From NCBI RefSeq assembly GCF_002075885.1, contig NZ_MDET01000013.1, positions 1 to 64,000 of the forward strand: DNA of 64,000 bases, in the 5' to 3' direction. The notes under the pieces are model-generated. The model worked only from the letters and a program-made list of their open reading frames with translations. It had not been told where the DNA came from and did no database searches. How positions within the stretch are numbered: position 1 is the stretch's first letter; each line of letters begins with the position of its first letter. The stretch comes from Manganibacter manganicus. GTDB lineage: Bacteria > Pseudomonadota > Alphaproteobacteria > Rhizobiales > Rhizobiaceae. The translations under genes and the position numbers were made by a program. Of this stretch, positions 25,647 to 34,137 are shown in pieces.

Positions 25647-26303
25647 ATGATACGCTTTATTGTCAGCGCTCTGGTGCTTGGGATTTCCTGCGTTATGGCT
25701 TCGGCCAACGCCTTTCAATTCAATCCCACCCAGCCGACCAGCGCCCGCAACATGCACACCTTCGGTGCGACAACCATGCCGGTGGGCTACTACGAGTATT
25801 GCCGGCGCTATCGAGAAGAATGTGCTCGCGGGCCTGGAAGCACGATGATCAAGCTCACCGAGCCACGCTGGCGTGAGATCGTCTCTGTCAATGCCGAGGT
25901 GAATTCAGCGGTCGCGCCGCTGACCGATATCGAGATCTTCGGGGTCGAAGAGCGGTGGGAATACCCGACGACGGTGGGCGACTGCGAAGACTACGCTCTC
26001 CTGAAGCGCAAGCGGCTGAACGAGATGGGCTATCCTCTGGGGGCCCTTCTGATGACGGTCGCCCGTGATGCCAAAGGCGGGGGACACGCTGTCCTGACCG
26101 TCGTCACCGATCTTGGTGACTTCATTCTTGACAACCTGGAGCAGAAGGTCGTCCTGTGGAAGGATACGGAGATTTACTATCTCAAGCGTCAGTCGAAGGA
26201 AGACCTGAACCGTTGGGTCAGCCTTGTCAATGAAGAAGAGCTTCTGATCTCTTCTGGCAAAAGCCAAGCGCCTTCCACAGCCGCGGCGAGCGTAAAGAGG
26301 TAA
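25647..26303 (+). CDS. Bacterial transglutaminase-like cysteine proteinase (BTLCP), exported
   Basis: 218 aa with a signal peptide (MIRFIVSALVLGISCVMASA). Catalytic triad visible: Cys113 in TVGDCEDYALLKR, His147 in GGGHAVLTV and Asp162 in FILDNL, the pattern of the BTLCP family (DUF920; related LapG cleaves an adhesin). The target here is unknown. ATG 25647 follows GGGAGA. Cell-wall genes lie just downstream. Its 3' end overlaps a convergent small membrane-protein frame by 115 bases. Confidence 0.85.
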   Translation: MIRFIVSALVLGISCVMASANAFQFNPTQPTSARNMHTFGATTMPVGYYEYCRRYREECARGPGSTMIKLTEPRWREIVSVNAEVNSAVAPLTDIEIFGVEERWEYPTTVGDCEDYALLKRKRLNEMGYPLGALLMTVARDAKGGGHAVLTVVTDLGDFILDNLEQKVVLWKDTEIYYLKRQSKEDLNRWVSLVNEEELLISSGKSQAPSTAAASVKR

Positions 26304-26497
26304 ACGGCGGTCCCTCCGTACATCATCTCCAGTGTGTTGTGCCCAAGCACAACACAGACCAGCCAGAACGTTGTGGCGAGGAACACATAGGCTGCCGCAC
26401 CGACAGCAAAAAACGCAACTATGCGCAAGACCATTGAACCGGGACCGAAGCCGAATACCTGTGGCCGACTCTCCCATCTAGGGCTGCGGAACGCCAC
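26189..26497 (-). CDS. Small two-helix membrane protein, unknown function
   Basis: 102 aa with two strong hydrophobic segments (VLRIVAFFAVGAAAYVFLAT and GGTAVYLFTLAAAVEGAWLL). I do not recognise the family. It follows another small membrane protein on the same strand (15-base gap) and overlaps the end of the BTLCP gene tail to tail by 115 bases, which lowers confidence in its last 38 codons. The start could be at Met22 instead. Confidence 0.45.
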   Translation of the reverse strand: MAFRSPRWESRPQVFGFGPGSMVLRIVAFFAVGAAAYVFLATTFWLVCVVLGHNTLEMMYGGTAVYLFTLAAAVEGAWLLPEEIRSSSSLTRLTQRFRSSFD

Positions 26498-26511
26498 TCA
26501 AGTGTAGGTGA

Positions 26512-26703
26512 TCACTCAGTTACTTCCGTTCCGGGAGAGGGCTGGGGCGCGCCTGCCTCATTCCGGACGTGGTTGAAGCTGAACAGGTAGACGGCGACGA
26601 CAAAAGCCGCCAGAAACCCAAACACAATCGAATTCGTCCACTTTCTTCCACGCGCAAGCGTCCGGGTGTCTTCAGCGCTGATGCGTTCCAATGCGTCGGA
26701 CAT
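26512..26703 (-). CDS. Small single-helix membrane protein, unknown function
   Basis: 63 aa: charged N-terminus (SDALERISAEDTRTLARGRK), one helix (IVFGFLAAFVVAVYLFSF) and a short periplasmic tail. The pattern is like small accessory proteins of membrane complexes, but I cannot name it. ATG 26703 follows a GAGGAAG-type site. It is probably co-transcribed with the 102-aa gene downstream. Confidence 0.5.
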   Translation of the reverse strand: MSDALERISAEDTRTLARGRKWTNSIVFGFLAAFVVAVYLFSFNHVRNEAGAPQPSPGTEVTE

Positions 26704-26903
26704 TTCGCAGCTTCCTCACTCTTCAGTGCCGTGTCTTCTAGCCGATTTGGAGCGGAGATAGGCATTTTGTTGCTGCGGTTCTTTGACGCTCGCGCATTTG
26801 TCAGCGGAAACGTCATTTTAACTATGATAGGCGAACAATACGCAGGGTCGGCGGCATGGTTGGGCCGACGGAATGGCTGGTTGTGGTGCTGACGATTATA
26901 AGA

Positions 26904-27890
26904 ATGTGCGGATTCGTGGCGCTGGCGCTCCTTCTGAGCGCATGCGTGTCCACTGTTCTTGACGTCGACGGCAAGGCAACACAACCAATTCCCGCCACCC
27001 TCCTGGGGGACATGTCACGCAAGTCGATGACGCCCTCAGAGCCGATTCTGGTCAGGATCTTCAAGCAGGAAAGTGAACTGGAGATCTGGAAACGCGACCG
27101 CAGCGGCAAATTCGCCCTGCTCAAGACCTACCCGATGTGTCGGTGGTCCGGAAAGCTTGGACCTAAGAAAGAAAACGGGGATCGGCAGGCGCCTGAGGGC
27201 TTCTATCATGTCTCCGCGGGGATGCTGAATCCCAATTCCCAATACTACCTGTCCTTCAACCTCGGCTATCCAAACAAGCTCGAAGCGGCTCTCGGCTATA
27301 CCGGCGAGGCGTTGATGGTGCATGGGGCCTGCTCGTCGTCCGGTTGCTACGCGCTGACCGACGAAGGTGTCGGTGAGATCTATGCGGTGGCGCGTGAGGC
27401 CCTGAAAGGCGGCCAGGGTTCGTTCCAGGTGCAGGCATTTCCGTTCCGCATGACGCCCAAAAACATGGCGAAGAACCGGAATGATCCCAACTTCGCCTTC
27501 TGGTCGGACCTCAAGCAGGGGTATGACATCTTCGAGGTCACGCGACGCCAGCCGAAAGTCTCCTATTGCGAGGGGCGCTATGTCTTCGACAAGGAGTTCG
27601 AGGGGGCCGGGCCTCGTGACGTGCTTGCCGCGTGCCCGCCGGTCTTGAACGCCGCCGATCCCCTGGTTGCTGCCCGTACACAATCCGATCGCCTTGTGGC
27701 GGAAGGCCTCCTTTCCGCGGGCAGCACGCTTTCGGCTCACGCCTACGCCGATGGCGGCATGCATCCGAGCTTCCGCAAACTGCTCGAGCGCAGCGGCCGG
27801 TCCGCGCTGGCGAAACGAACCTCACTCACATCGGTGCCGATAAGCCGTCCCGATGCTGCGATGGCCGACCCTCACTCGCCGAACGAATGA
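26904..27890 (+). CDS. L,D-transpeptidase lipoprotein, YafK-like
   Basis: 328 aa. Lipobox signal ALALLLSAC (Cys14), then a YkuD domain of the YafK type (ILVRIFKQESELEIWKRDRS, PMCRWSGKLGPKKENGDRQA, PEGFYHV) with catalytic His140 and Cys148 in VHGACSSSGCYALT. YafK/DpaA-type enzymes in other bacteria detach lipoprotein from peptidoglycan. The C-terminal 120 residues are an extension without a clear domain. I take ATG 26904 because it gives the lipoprotein signal; 26856 is possible. The next gene starts four bases after its stop. Confidence 0.85.
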   Translation: MCGFVALALLLSACVSTVLDVDGKATQPIPATLLGDMSRKSMTPSEPILVRIFKQESELEIWKRDRSGKFALLKTYPMCRWSGKLGPKKENGDRQAPEGFYHVSAGMLNPNSQYYLSFNLGYPNKLEAALGYTGEALMVHGACSSSGCYALTDEGVGEIYAVAREALKGGQGSFQVQAFPFRMTPKNMAKNRNDPNFAFWSDLKQGYDIFEVTRRQPKVSYCEGRYVFDKEFEGAGPRDVLAACPPVLNAADPLVAARTQSDRLVAEGLLSAGSTLSAHAYADGGMHPSFRKLLERSGRSALAKRTSLTSVPISRPDAAMADPHSPNE

Positions 27891-27894
27891 CGCG

Positions 27895-28200
27895 ATGGCC
27901 AGAACACTGCTCGTACTTCTTCTTCTTTTTTTCGTTAACCTCCACGCCGCGCTGCCATCGGCCGCAGCCGGTGAGGAGGCAGTCAATTTCGTCTCTCTTG
28001 GGTATGATGTGACCGAGAATGATGGTGACGATGCCGCGCCCGTTTCCCCCGACGCCGCCGCGAAGTGTCACGACAGTTGCAGCTGGCTCGCCGAATGGCA
28101 TGTGCCCGCCATCCGTGTAGCGCATCCTTCGGCCTCACAAAGGGCTGTTCGCGCCATCCTTCCCGGGCCTATTTCTATAGTCGTTCCACCGCCCAGATAG
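27895..28200 (+). CDS. Small secreted Cys/His protein of unknown function (copy 2)
   Basis: 101 aa, signal peptide MARTLLVLLLLFFVNLHAAL, acidic middle, KCHDSCSWLAEWH at about 62-74 and the end ISIVVPPPR. It shares the layout and the VVPPP end with the product of 2417-2752; both copies neighbour YkuD genes. It is four bases downstream of the YafK-like gene, so it is likely in its operon. Role unknown; the Cys/His cluster could bind metal. Confidence 0.6.
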   Translation: MARTLLVLLLLFFVNLHAALPSAAAGEEAVNFVSLGYDVTENDGDDAAPVSPDAAAKCHDSCSWLAEWHVPAIRVAHPSASQRAVRAILPGPISIVVPPPR

Positions 28201-28337
28201 CGTCACGAGGCGACAACGACGGCGTCGCACAGCTCGGCAGCATGTCCGACATTATGCGCTCGATAGGTCGTTGCATCCCCAACCATAGCGCTTGCCATGC
28301 AAACGCTGGATTCCGATGACCTACTGCGAGCGTAACA

Positions 28338-29054
28338 GTGCCCCTAAGAAACGTAAGAATACAATTCTCCCGGCGACGGTTCCTGAGCCTGAGCGCGGCG
28401 ACCGCCAGCGGACTGGCTTTGTCCGCCTGCTCGACTAGCGGGAACCAGGATGAGGGGTCGGCGCCGATCAAGCCCGCGATGGACTCATCCTATGTGTCGA
28501 TGTACCGGGCAATGCCGGAAGAGGATTTTCCAATTCCGGCCGTCGATCTGTCCAAGGTCGACAAGCGCTTCTACAGGCAGCTCGTCGACGATCCGACCGG
28601 CGAACGTCCCGGCACAATCGTCGTCGATACGCGATCCTTTTACCTCTATCTCGTCCGCGCTGGCGGCAAGGCGATGCGATATGGCGTCGGCCTGGGCCGA
28701 CAGGGCTTCGAGTGGTCTGGCGCAGGCGTGATCCAATGGAAGCAGAGATGGCCCAAGTGGACGCCTCCTGCCGAGATGATTGCGCGCCAGCCCGAGCTTG
28801 AAAAGTGGAGCGCTGAAAACGGTGGCCGACCGCCCGGGCTCAACAATCCGCTTGGTGCGAGAGCGCTCTACATCTTCCAGAACGGCGAAGACACGCTCTA
28901 TCGACTGCACGGCACACCGGAATACTGGACTATCGGCAAGGCGGTTTCCAGCGGCTGCGTCCGGTTGATGAACCAGGACATCATAGACCTCTATGACCGC
29001 GTTGTTACGCCCACTCCGATTGTCGTCCGTGGTGGCACCCGAGTCTTTGCTTAA
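28338..29054 (+). CDS. L,D-transpeptidase lipoprotein (YkuD family), second copy
   Basis: 238 aa from GTG 28338. Twin-arginine plus lipobox signal (SRRRFLSLSAATASGLALSA then Cys31), YkuD domain at about 90-231 with His191 and Cys207. It aligns with the product of 1517-2233 over its whole length without gaps at the active site. It lies just upstream of the MerR-type promoter of the dsbA operon and may have its own weak promoter; no good ribosome site is visible. Confidence 0.88.
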   Translation: MPLRNVRIQFSRRRFLSLSAATASGLALSACSTSGNQDEGSAPIKPAMDSSYVSMYRAMPEEDFPIPAVDLSKVDKRFYRQLVDDPTGERPGTIVVDTRSFYLYLVRAGGKAMRYGVGLGRQGFEWSGAGVIQWKQRWPKWTPPAEMIARQPELEKWSAENGGRPPGLNNPLGARALYIFQNGEDTLYRLHGTPEYWTIGKAVSSGCVRLMNQDIIDLYDRVVTPTPIVVRGGTRVFA

Positions 29055-29064
29055 CAGAAGTCTC

Positions 29065-29095
29065 TTGCCTCTCAAGTTGCTAGAGCTTGCACAAC
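29065..29095 (+). promoter_or_regulatory. MerR-type operator-promoter for the dsbA-parvulin-YkuD operon
   Basis: -35 TTGCCT (29065-29070), 19-base spacer beginning CTCAAG-TTG-CTAGAG (29071-29085), -10 CACAAC (29090-29095). The first 20 bases differ at only two positions from the ATPase promoter at 21260. It is 25 bases before the dsbA start. Confidence 0.65.
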
Positions 29096-29120
29096 CTTGT
29101 CCTCACGAAAGGACCTCGAC

Positions 29121-29753
29121 ATGAAACGTCGCAATCTAATTTTAGGCATCGCTGCCACGGGCGTGGTCGCAAGCTATCCTGCACTGCTATCTGCGCAGCC
29201 GACGCCCGAGGCATTGTTGGAGCCGGGACCACTTCCCGAGAAGAGCTTCGGGCCTGACGATGCCCCCGTCACAATCATCGAATATGCTTCTCTGACTTGT
29301 CCGCATTGTCGCACTTTTCATGTGAACGTGTGGCCGGAGCTTAAGAAGAAGTATGTCGATGCCGGCCAGGTTCGATTCATAATGCGGGAGTTCTCCTTCG
29401 ATCCGCGATCGTCGGCTGGCTTCATGCTGGCGCGGTGCGTGGGCGACGACAAATGGTATCCCACCATCGATCTGCTCTATCGAACCCAGGACAATTGGGC
29501 GCGGGTAGCTGACGGGACGGGTGCGCTCAAGTCGGTCATGGGCATGACCGGAATGAGCACCGCCGACTTCGAGAAGTGCCTTCAAGACCAGGCACTGCTC
29601 GAGCAAGTCACTGCCGTTACGGATGCGGGCAAATCCTTCGGCGTTGATTCCACGCCCACATTTTTCATCAATGGCGAGATGCAGAAGGGTACCCTCAGCA
29701 TCGAGCGCTTCAGCGAGATTATCGATCCGCTGATCGCTGCCGCCAAGCAGTAG
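29121..29753 (+). CDS. DsbA-like periplasmic thiol oxidoreductase
   Basis: 210 aa with an export signal (MKRRNLILGIAATGVVASYP; twin Arg) and a DsbA fold. Active site CPHC (Cys60, Cys63 in SLTCPHCRTFH), cis-Pro loop in VDSTPTFFING. It oxidises or isomerises protein thiols in the periplasm. Similar in type to DsbA proteins of the DSBA/BdbD group in alphaproteobacteria. First gene of an operon with a parvulin, a YkuD and a flavoprotein; the promoter is of MerR type. ATG 29121 follows AAAGGA. Confidence 0.92.
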   Translation: MKRRNLILGIAATGVVASYPALLSAQPTPEALLEPGPLPEKSFGPDDAPVTIIEYASLTCPHCRTFHVNVWPELKKKYVDAGQVRFIMREFSFDPRSSAGFMLARCVGDDKWYPTIDLLYRTQDNWARVADGTGALKSVMGMTGMSTADFEKCLQDQALLEQVTAVTDAGKSFGVDSTPTFFINGEMQKGTLSIERFSEIIDPLIAAAKQ

Positions 29754-29763
29754 GGAGGGTTCT

Positions 29764-30639
29764 ATGGCCAGCAGGATCAAATGTAGGGGATGGAAGAGCC
29801 GCCTTCTTATCGGCGCGACAATCCTCTCGATATCATTGTCTTTCGGGCCGATCGCCCGAGCACAGGACGCCGACGTTGTCGGCCGCGTCAACGGCCTGGA
29901 CATAACTGCGGACGACCTTTCCATTGCCGAGCAGATGTATTCGCAGCAGCTCGGTCAGATGCCCGAGGATGCGAAACGCTCCGTGCTCGTCGATGCCCTG
30001 ATCGAGCTCAAGATCGTGGCCGACGCAGCGCGTGCGGCAAACGTGGCCGAACAAGATGCCTACAAACGGCAATTGGCGTTCTTCGAGGCTCAAACGCTGC
30101 GCTCACTGTTCCTGGAGCAACGCGTGGCTGCGGCCGTAACGGATGCAACCGTCAGGGCAGCATATGACGAAGAGGCGGCGAAGATCCCGCCGGTTCTGGA
30201 GCGTCGGCTTCGACACATACTGCTTCGCAGCGAAAGCGATGCTCTCGAAGTCATCGGAGCGTTGAAGGGTGGGCTGACTTTTACAGAGCTCGCGCAGGAG
30301 CGTTCGGCGGACGAGGTCTCCAAAGTCAATGGCGGAGACCTCGGCTTCGTCGCCGAAGGACAAGTCGTGCCCGAAATTGGCGCGGCGGCGGCCCAGCTCC
30401 AACCCGGAGAGTTCACGCAGACACCGGTTGCCAGCGCCTTCGGCTTCCACGTCGTTTTGCTCGAGGAGGCACGCAATCGCCCTGCCCCGGCTTTCGATGC
30501 AATAGCACCACAGATCCGGCAAGCGCTCGAAGCCTCGGAGGAAAGACGGATCATTTCGGAACTGCGGGGGGTCGCAAAGGTGGAGAAGCTTGTCCCGGAC
30601 GTAACCCCTCCCGAGGCGGAGGATGGCCATGAACACTGA
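29764..30639 (+). CDS. Parvulin-type peptidyl-prolyl isomerase, periplasmic
   Basis: 291 aa with a signal peptide (ATILSISLSFGPIARAQ), an N-terminal SurA-like helical chaperone part and a parvulin domain at about 140-245 (LRHILLRSESDALEVIGALK, GGDLGFVAEGQVVPE, PVASAFGFHVVLLEE). It helps fold exported proteins. It lies ten bases after dsbA and overlaps the next YkuD gene, so protein folding and wall cross-linking are transcribed together. The tail is acidic with HEH. Confidence 0.92.
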   Translation: MASRIKCRGWKSRLLIGATILSISLSFGPIARAQDADVVGRVNGLDITADDLSIAEQMYSQQLGQMPEDAKRSVLVDALIELKIVADAARAANVAEQDAYKRQLAFFEAQTLRSLFLEQRVAAAVTDATVRAAYDEEAAKIPPVLERRLRHILLRSESDALEVIGALKGGLTFTELAQERSADEVSKVNGGDLGFVAEGQVVPEIGAAAAQLQPGEFTQTPVASAFGFHVVLLEEARNRPAPAFDAIAPQIRQALEASEERRIISELRGVAKVEKLVPDVTPPEAEDGHEH

Positions 30640-31240
30640 TTGCAAGAACGCCGCCTGCGCAACGTCGTCCGTCGGGATTGGCAGACGGGTGTTTTTTCTT
30701 GGCATGATCGCCTTTCTGGCTGCACCAGGGCAGGCTTTGGCGAAGGGGACCAAGCGCAAGTTCGTGCTGGAGGAACGCTTCCTTCCGCAGGTGGTGAGGA
30801 CGCCTTATGACTACCCGGCAGGAACAATCGTCGTTGTTCCACGCGAGAAATATCTGTATCTGGTCGAAGAGGCTGGCTTCGCTCGTCGCTACGGGATCGG
30901 CGTCGGCAAGGCCGGCCTGGCTTTTTCGGGTTCGGCGATCATCGGCCGCAAGGCGAAATGGCCACCTTGGCGTCCGACCGACAATATGATCCGCCGCGAT
31001 CCCAAGAAATATGCCCGCTATGCGAGTGGCGTGCCCGGAGGGCCGAATAATCCGTTGGGGTCGCGCGCCCTGTACCTCTATCGCAACGGCCGGGACACGC
31101 TTTACCGCATCCACGGCACGACGGAACCCTGGACCATCGGCAAGGCCGTCTCGAATGGTTGCATCCGGATGGTCAACGAGCATGTGGAGGACTTTTACGA
31201 ACGTGTGCCGTCCGGAGCACAAGTCGTCGTTGTATCTTGA
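30629..31240 (+). CDS. L,D-transpeptidase (YkuD family), exported
   Basis: 203 aa. Signal with GRRVFFLGMIAFLAAPGQAL; YkuD domain with His162 (IHGTTEPW) and Cys178 (SNGCIRM). Close paralogue of 719-1279. The ATG at 30629 is six bases after GGAGG; an ATG six bases earlier lies too close to it. The start is inside the parvulin gene (11-base overlap), and the stop overlaps the flavoprotein start (TGATG), so translation is coupled across the operon. Confidence 0.9.
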   Translation: MNTDCKNAACATSSVGIGRRVFFLGMIAFLAAPGQALAKGTKRKFVLEERFLPQVVRTPYDYPAGTIVVVPREKYLYLVEEAGFARRYGIGVGKAGLAFSGSAIIGRKAKWPPWRPTDNMIRRDPKKYARYASGVPGGPNNPLGSRALYLYRNGRDTLYRIHGTTEPWTIGKAVSNGCIRMVNEHVEDFYERVPSGAQVVVVS

Positions 31241-32298
31241 TGCGTAATCTTGTCCTTGTCATCGGGGCCGGACAGGCTGGCCTTGCCACAGGATTCCACC
31301 TGAAGAAAGCCGGGGTGCCATTCGAGATCGTCGACGGCCATCGACGTGTCGGTGACAGTTGGCGGGCACGTTATGATTCGCTCTCGCTTTTCACACCGCG
31401 CCAGTTCAGCGCATTGCCAGGACTGGACCTGCCCGGCAACCGGGAACTTTATGCGAGCCGCGACGAGTTCGCCGACTATCTCGAAACATACGCTGCGCGG
31501 TTTCAACTGCCAGTCCTACTTGGCCGGCGCGTGACTCGCCTTGTGAACGCCAGCGACGGCGGTTTCGGCGCTGCGCTGGACGACGGCTCAAGGATCATCG
31601 CCAGCGAGGTGATCGTGGCAGCTGGAGCGCTTCAGTTGGCGCTTGTTCCCAAGCTTGCAGTCTGGTTCGGGCACGAGGTCCTCCAGCTAACCACCGAAAC
31701 CTACCGCAGTCCCAGACAATTGCCCTACGGGCCGGTTCTGGTCGTCGGGGATGGGGCAAGCGGACGGGATATCGCCGTGGAAGTGAGCCGACTCCAGCCC
31801 GTCATGCTGGCGACGGGCAAGCCGCGCAAGCTCTTTCCCGAACGTCTGCTGGGCAAATCCATCTGGTGGTGGCTAAATCTGCTTGGCGTTCTGAAGGCCC
31901 CTGGAGATTCGCGGATTGGCAGGAAGCTTCGACAATCAGACGCCATTCCGGACAGGGACAGAAGCATCGACAGTCTGACGCGACGGGGTATACGGGTCGT
32001 GTCACGCCTTGCCGAAGCATCCGGCACAGAGGCCCGGTTTGCAGATGGAACGTCGGCAATCATCCGAACGGTCATCTGGGCTGCTGGCTATCGGGACGAT
32101 AGTTTCTGGCTTGACATCAAGGGAGCGAAAAGCTCCGACGGAACTTTTCTGCACGAAGCCGGGGTTTCACCCGCAAAAGGCATCTACTTTGTAGGCAGGC
32201 CGTGGCAACGCAACCGCGCATCGGCATTAATCATGGGTGCCGGAGACGATGCCGAGATCATTATTCAGCGATTGTTGTCTGATCGGGCGAAGCCGTAA
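31240..32298 (+). CDS. FAD/NAD(P)-binding flavoprotein monooxygenase-like protein
   Basis: 352 aa. FAD motif VIGAGQAGLATGFHLKKAG at the N-terminus, GDSWRARYDSLSLFTPR (the GxSW region of flavin monooxygenases), NAD(P) motif VVGDGASGRDIAVEVSR (about 170-186) and ATG-like WAAGYRDD near the C-terminus. This is the CzcO/YhiM-like group of class B flavin monooxygenases. In rhizobial and Ralstonia clusters such genes sit near metal genes, but the substrate is unknown. Translation is coupled to the YkuD gene. Confidence 0.85.
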   Translation: MRNLVLVIGAGQAGLATGFHLKKAGVPFEIVDGHRRVGDSWRARYDSLSLFTPRQFSALPGLDLPGNRELYASRDEFADYLETYAARFQLPVLLGRRVTRLVNASDGGFGAALDDGSRIIASEVIVAAGALQLALVPKLAVWFGHEVLQLTTETYRSPRQLPYGPVLVVGDGASGRDIAVEVSRLQPVMLATGKPRKLFPERLLGKSIWWWLNLLGVLKAPGDSRIGRKLRQSDAIPDRDRSIDSLTRRGIRVVSRLAEASGTEARFADGTSAIIRTVIWAAGYRDDSFWLDIKGAKSSDGTFLHEAGVSPAKGIYFVGRPWQRNRASALIMGAGDDAEIIIQRLLSDRAKP

Positions 32299-32310
32299 CC
32301 TGCAAGATGC

Positions 32311-33051
32311 TCACTTTTGACGGGCGGTTTCGATCGCGTCCGCAAGAGGCTTCTTTCCGACAGCCCCTTGGATTATCTGGTCTCCTGCAATGAACGAGGG
32401 CGTGCCTGTAAGGCCAAGTCGCTGCGCCAGTGCGAGGTTTGTCGAGATGATCGCCTCGATCGCCGGGGTAGCCATCTCTTCTGAAATTCGCTTCCGGTCG
32501 AGCCCCATGTCCTCGGCCAGGTCCAGGGCGCGGCCAGCGTTTATTTGCCCTTGCATTTCCATCAATCTGACATGGAAATCGCGGGCTTTCGCATTACCTT
32601 CCAAGCGCTTTACGGCAAGAGCTACTTTCGCTGCCTCGACCGAACCCGGTCCAAGAATGGGGAAATCCTTCAAGACGATCCGCAACTTGGAATCTTCCGC
32701 CACAAGTGCCTTCACGTCAGGCGCCGCGCGTTTGCAGTAGCCGCAATTGAAGTCGAAGAATTCGACCAGCGTGACATCCCCATCTGGATTTCCCAGAATC
32801 ACATCGTCGCCGGAGCGGAGCAGCGCATCTGCCTCAGCCAATATCGCTTGGGACCTGGCCTGAGCCTGAGTTGCCTGAGCTCGTGTTTCAAGTTCCGTTA
32901 GCGCATCCTCGATGATCTCGGGATTCTGCAAGATGTATTCGCGGACGATCTTCTCGACTTCAGCGCGATCGACCGACTGAGCGAACGCTGGCGAGGAAGC
33001 GACCAACATGGCGAAGGTGTAGAACCGTCCGATGCGCGCAGCCTTCATCAT
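32311..33051 (-). CDS. DsbA/DsbG-family thiol oxidoreductase (Com1-like)
   Basis: 246 aa. Signal peptide (FYTFAMLVASSPAFAQ), an N-terminal helical dimerisation segment (VEKIVREYILQNPEIIEDAL, typical of ScsC/BcfH-like and Com1 proteins) and a thioredoxin fold with CGYC (Cys103, Cys106) and cis-Pro in GLTGTPSFIAG. Such proteins can be trimeric isomerases that protect against copper stress; that is known from relatives, not shown here. Starts ATGATG after AAGGAG; either ATG may serve. It overlaps the zinc-ribbon gene by four bases. Confidence 0.9.
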   Translation of the reverse strand: MMKAARIGRFYTFAMLVASSPAFAQSVDRAEVEKIVREYILQNPEIIEDALTELETRAQATQAQARSQAILAEADALLRSGDDVILGNPDGDVTLVEFFDFNCGYCKRAAPDVKALVAEDSKLRIVLKDFPILGPGSVEAAKVALAVKRLEGNAKARDFHVRLMEMQGQINAGRALDLAEDMGLDRKRISEEMATPAIEAIISTNLALAQRLGLTGTPSFIAGDQIIQGAVGKKPLADAIETARQK

Positions 33052-33416
33052 CCCGCTCCTTCGGTGCTAGTCGAACAACCGACTGAGAAACGACCCATGC
33101 CGTCGACCGTGGTGCCGCCATGGCGATCATGATCGCCGTAGTTCCGACGATGGTCGTCGCGGCAATTGCCGGATGTGTCGCGGGGGGAGGCTTGCGCGCG
33201 TCCGCGACTTGGCTGCAGCTGACCGTGCTGATTGTCCTCGGCCATATTACGCTCGATGATTTTGTCCAGTTCGCCCCGATCAAGCCACACGCCTCGGCAT
33301 TTCGGGCAATAGTCAATCTCGATGCCTTGGCGCTCGCTCATAACGAGATCGGTCCTGCAAAGCGGGCAAAGGAGCCCGTGACCTCTCTCGCCTGGTCCTT
33401 GCGACGTTTCTAGCAT
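33048..33416 (-). CDS. TFIIB-type zinc-ribbon protein, possible frameshift at the C-terminus
   Basis: 122 aa as read. Two CxxC pairs (LLCPLC and DYCPKCRGVWLDRGELDKII) form the zf-TFIIB ribbon; then a His/Arg-rich tail (DDHRRNYGDHDRHGG). From about 33115 another frame continues this style as HHGRRHGSFLSRLFD and stops at 33067, which looks more natural than the encoded tail. A one-base indel is likely. As annotated, its stop overlaps the start of the DsbA-like gene. Role unknown; related proteins are cytoplasmic. Confidence 0.75.
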   Translation of the reverse strand: MLETSQGPGERGHGLLCPLCRTDLVMSERQGIEIDYCPKCRGVWLDRGELDKIIERNMAEDNQHGQLQPSRGRAQASPRDTSGNCRDDHRRNYGDHDRHGGTTVDGMGRFSVGCSTSTEGAG

Positions 33417-33594
33417 TTATGGTCTCCTAGCAATCAACTTGTATGGGTACGCAAACTGCGTCTGAGTGACCAAAGTAGGACCTCCAGCAGGGTGATGTTC
33501 AAGTGTGCAAATGTCGCAATATGCGGTCTGAAAGCGACGGCGCTGCAACGTTGTAACACTTTGCAGGCACCTATCCTGATGCAGGCCCTTCATA

Positions 33595-34137
33595 TTACGA
33601 CATGTGTTCGATCAGGATCATTGTGCCTAAGCCGCAAAAAACCAGACCTGCTACCAGTTCGGCCACTTTCCCGAGCCGGTTGCCAATCAGCCTTCCGACA
33701 AGCATCCCGCCGGAGGACATCGCGAAGGTCGCGAGCCCGATCGCTATCGCGATGACGATAATGTTGACCTGAAGAAATGCGAGGGAAGCACCAACCGCCA
33801 TCGCGTCGATGCTGGTTCCAACTGCCGTCGCGATGAGGGCGGCGACCGATCTTCCCTTTGGCGCGGTGTCGGCGGAACCCTGGAACGCCACGTAGAGCAT
33901 ATGGATTCCCACGCCAGAAAGGAGGATGAAGGCGATCCAATGATCGATCGTTTGCACGTAGCGGCTGACGGTCACGCCGGCGGTCCAGCCGATGGCAGGC
34001 GTGAGCGCCTCAACGATGCCGAAGATCAAGCCCGTTCGCAACGCTTCGCTGACAGGCGGCTTGCCGATGGCCGCTGACCGCGCCATGCGCAAGTGCGCAA
34101 GCTTGTTGACGCAGTCCCGCGCGAACGCGGCGACCAC
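33595..34137 (-). CDS. mntP: MntP-type manganese exporter, 5' truncated and fused to a riboswitch
   Basis: From [20 protein letters not shown] the product is MntP-like, with [11 protein letters not shown], the second-half motif [15 protein letters not shown] (Asp in helix 4) and a final [12 protein letters not shown]. The first helix with its conserved Asp (SMDAFA-type) is missing. Instead, the upstream codons (GTG 34137 to about 34075) are the reverse-strand sequence of a structured riboswitch-like RNA. ATG 34086 is another possible start. MntP exports Mn(II); without helix 1 function is doubtful. 33417-33594 holds no gene. Confidence 0.75.
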   Translation of the reverse strand: MVAAFARDCVNKLAHLRMARSAAIGKPPVSEALRTGLIFGIVEALTPAIGWTAGVTVSRYVQTIDHWIAFILLSGVGIHMLYVAFQGSADTAPKGRSVAALIATAVGTSIDAMAVGASLAFLQVNIIVIAIAIGLATFAMSSGGMLVGRLIGNRLGKVAELVAGLVFCGLGTMILIEHMS

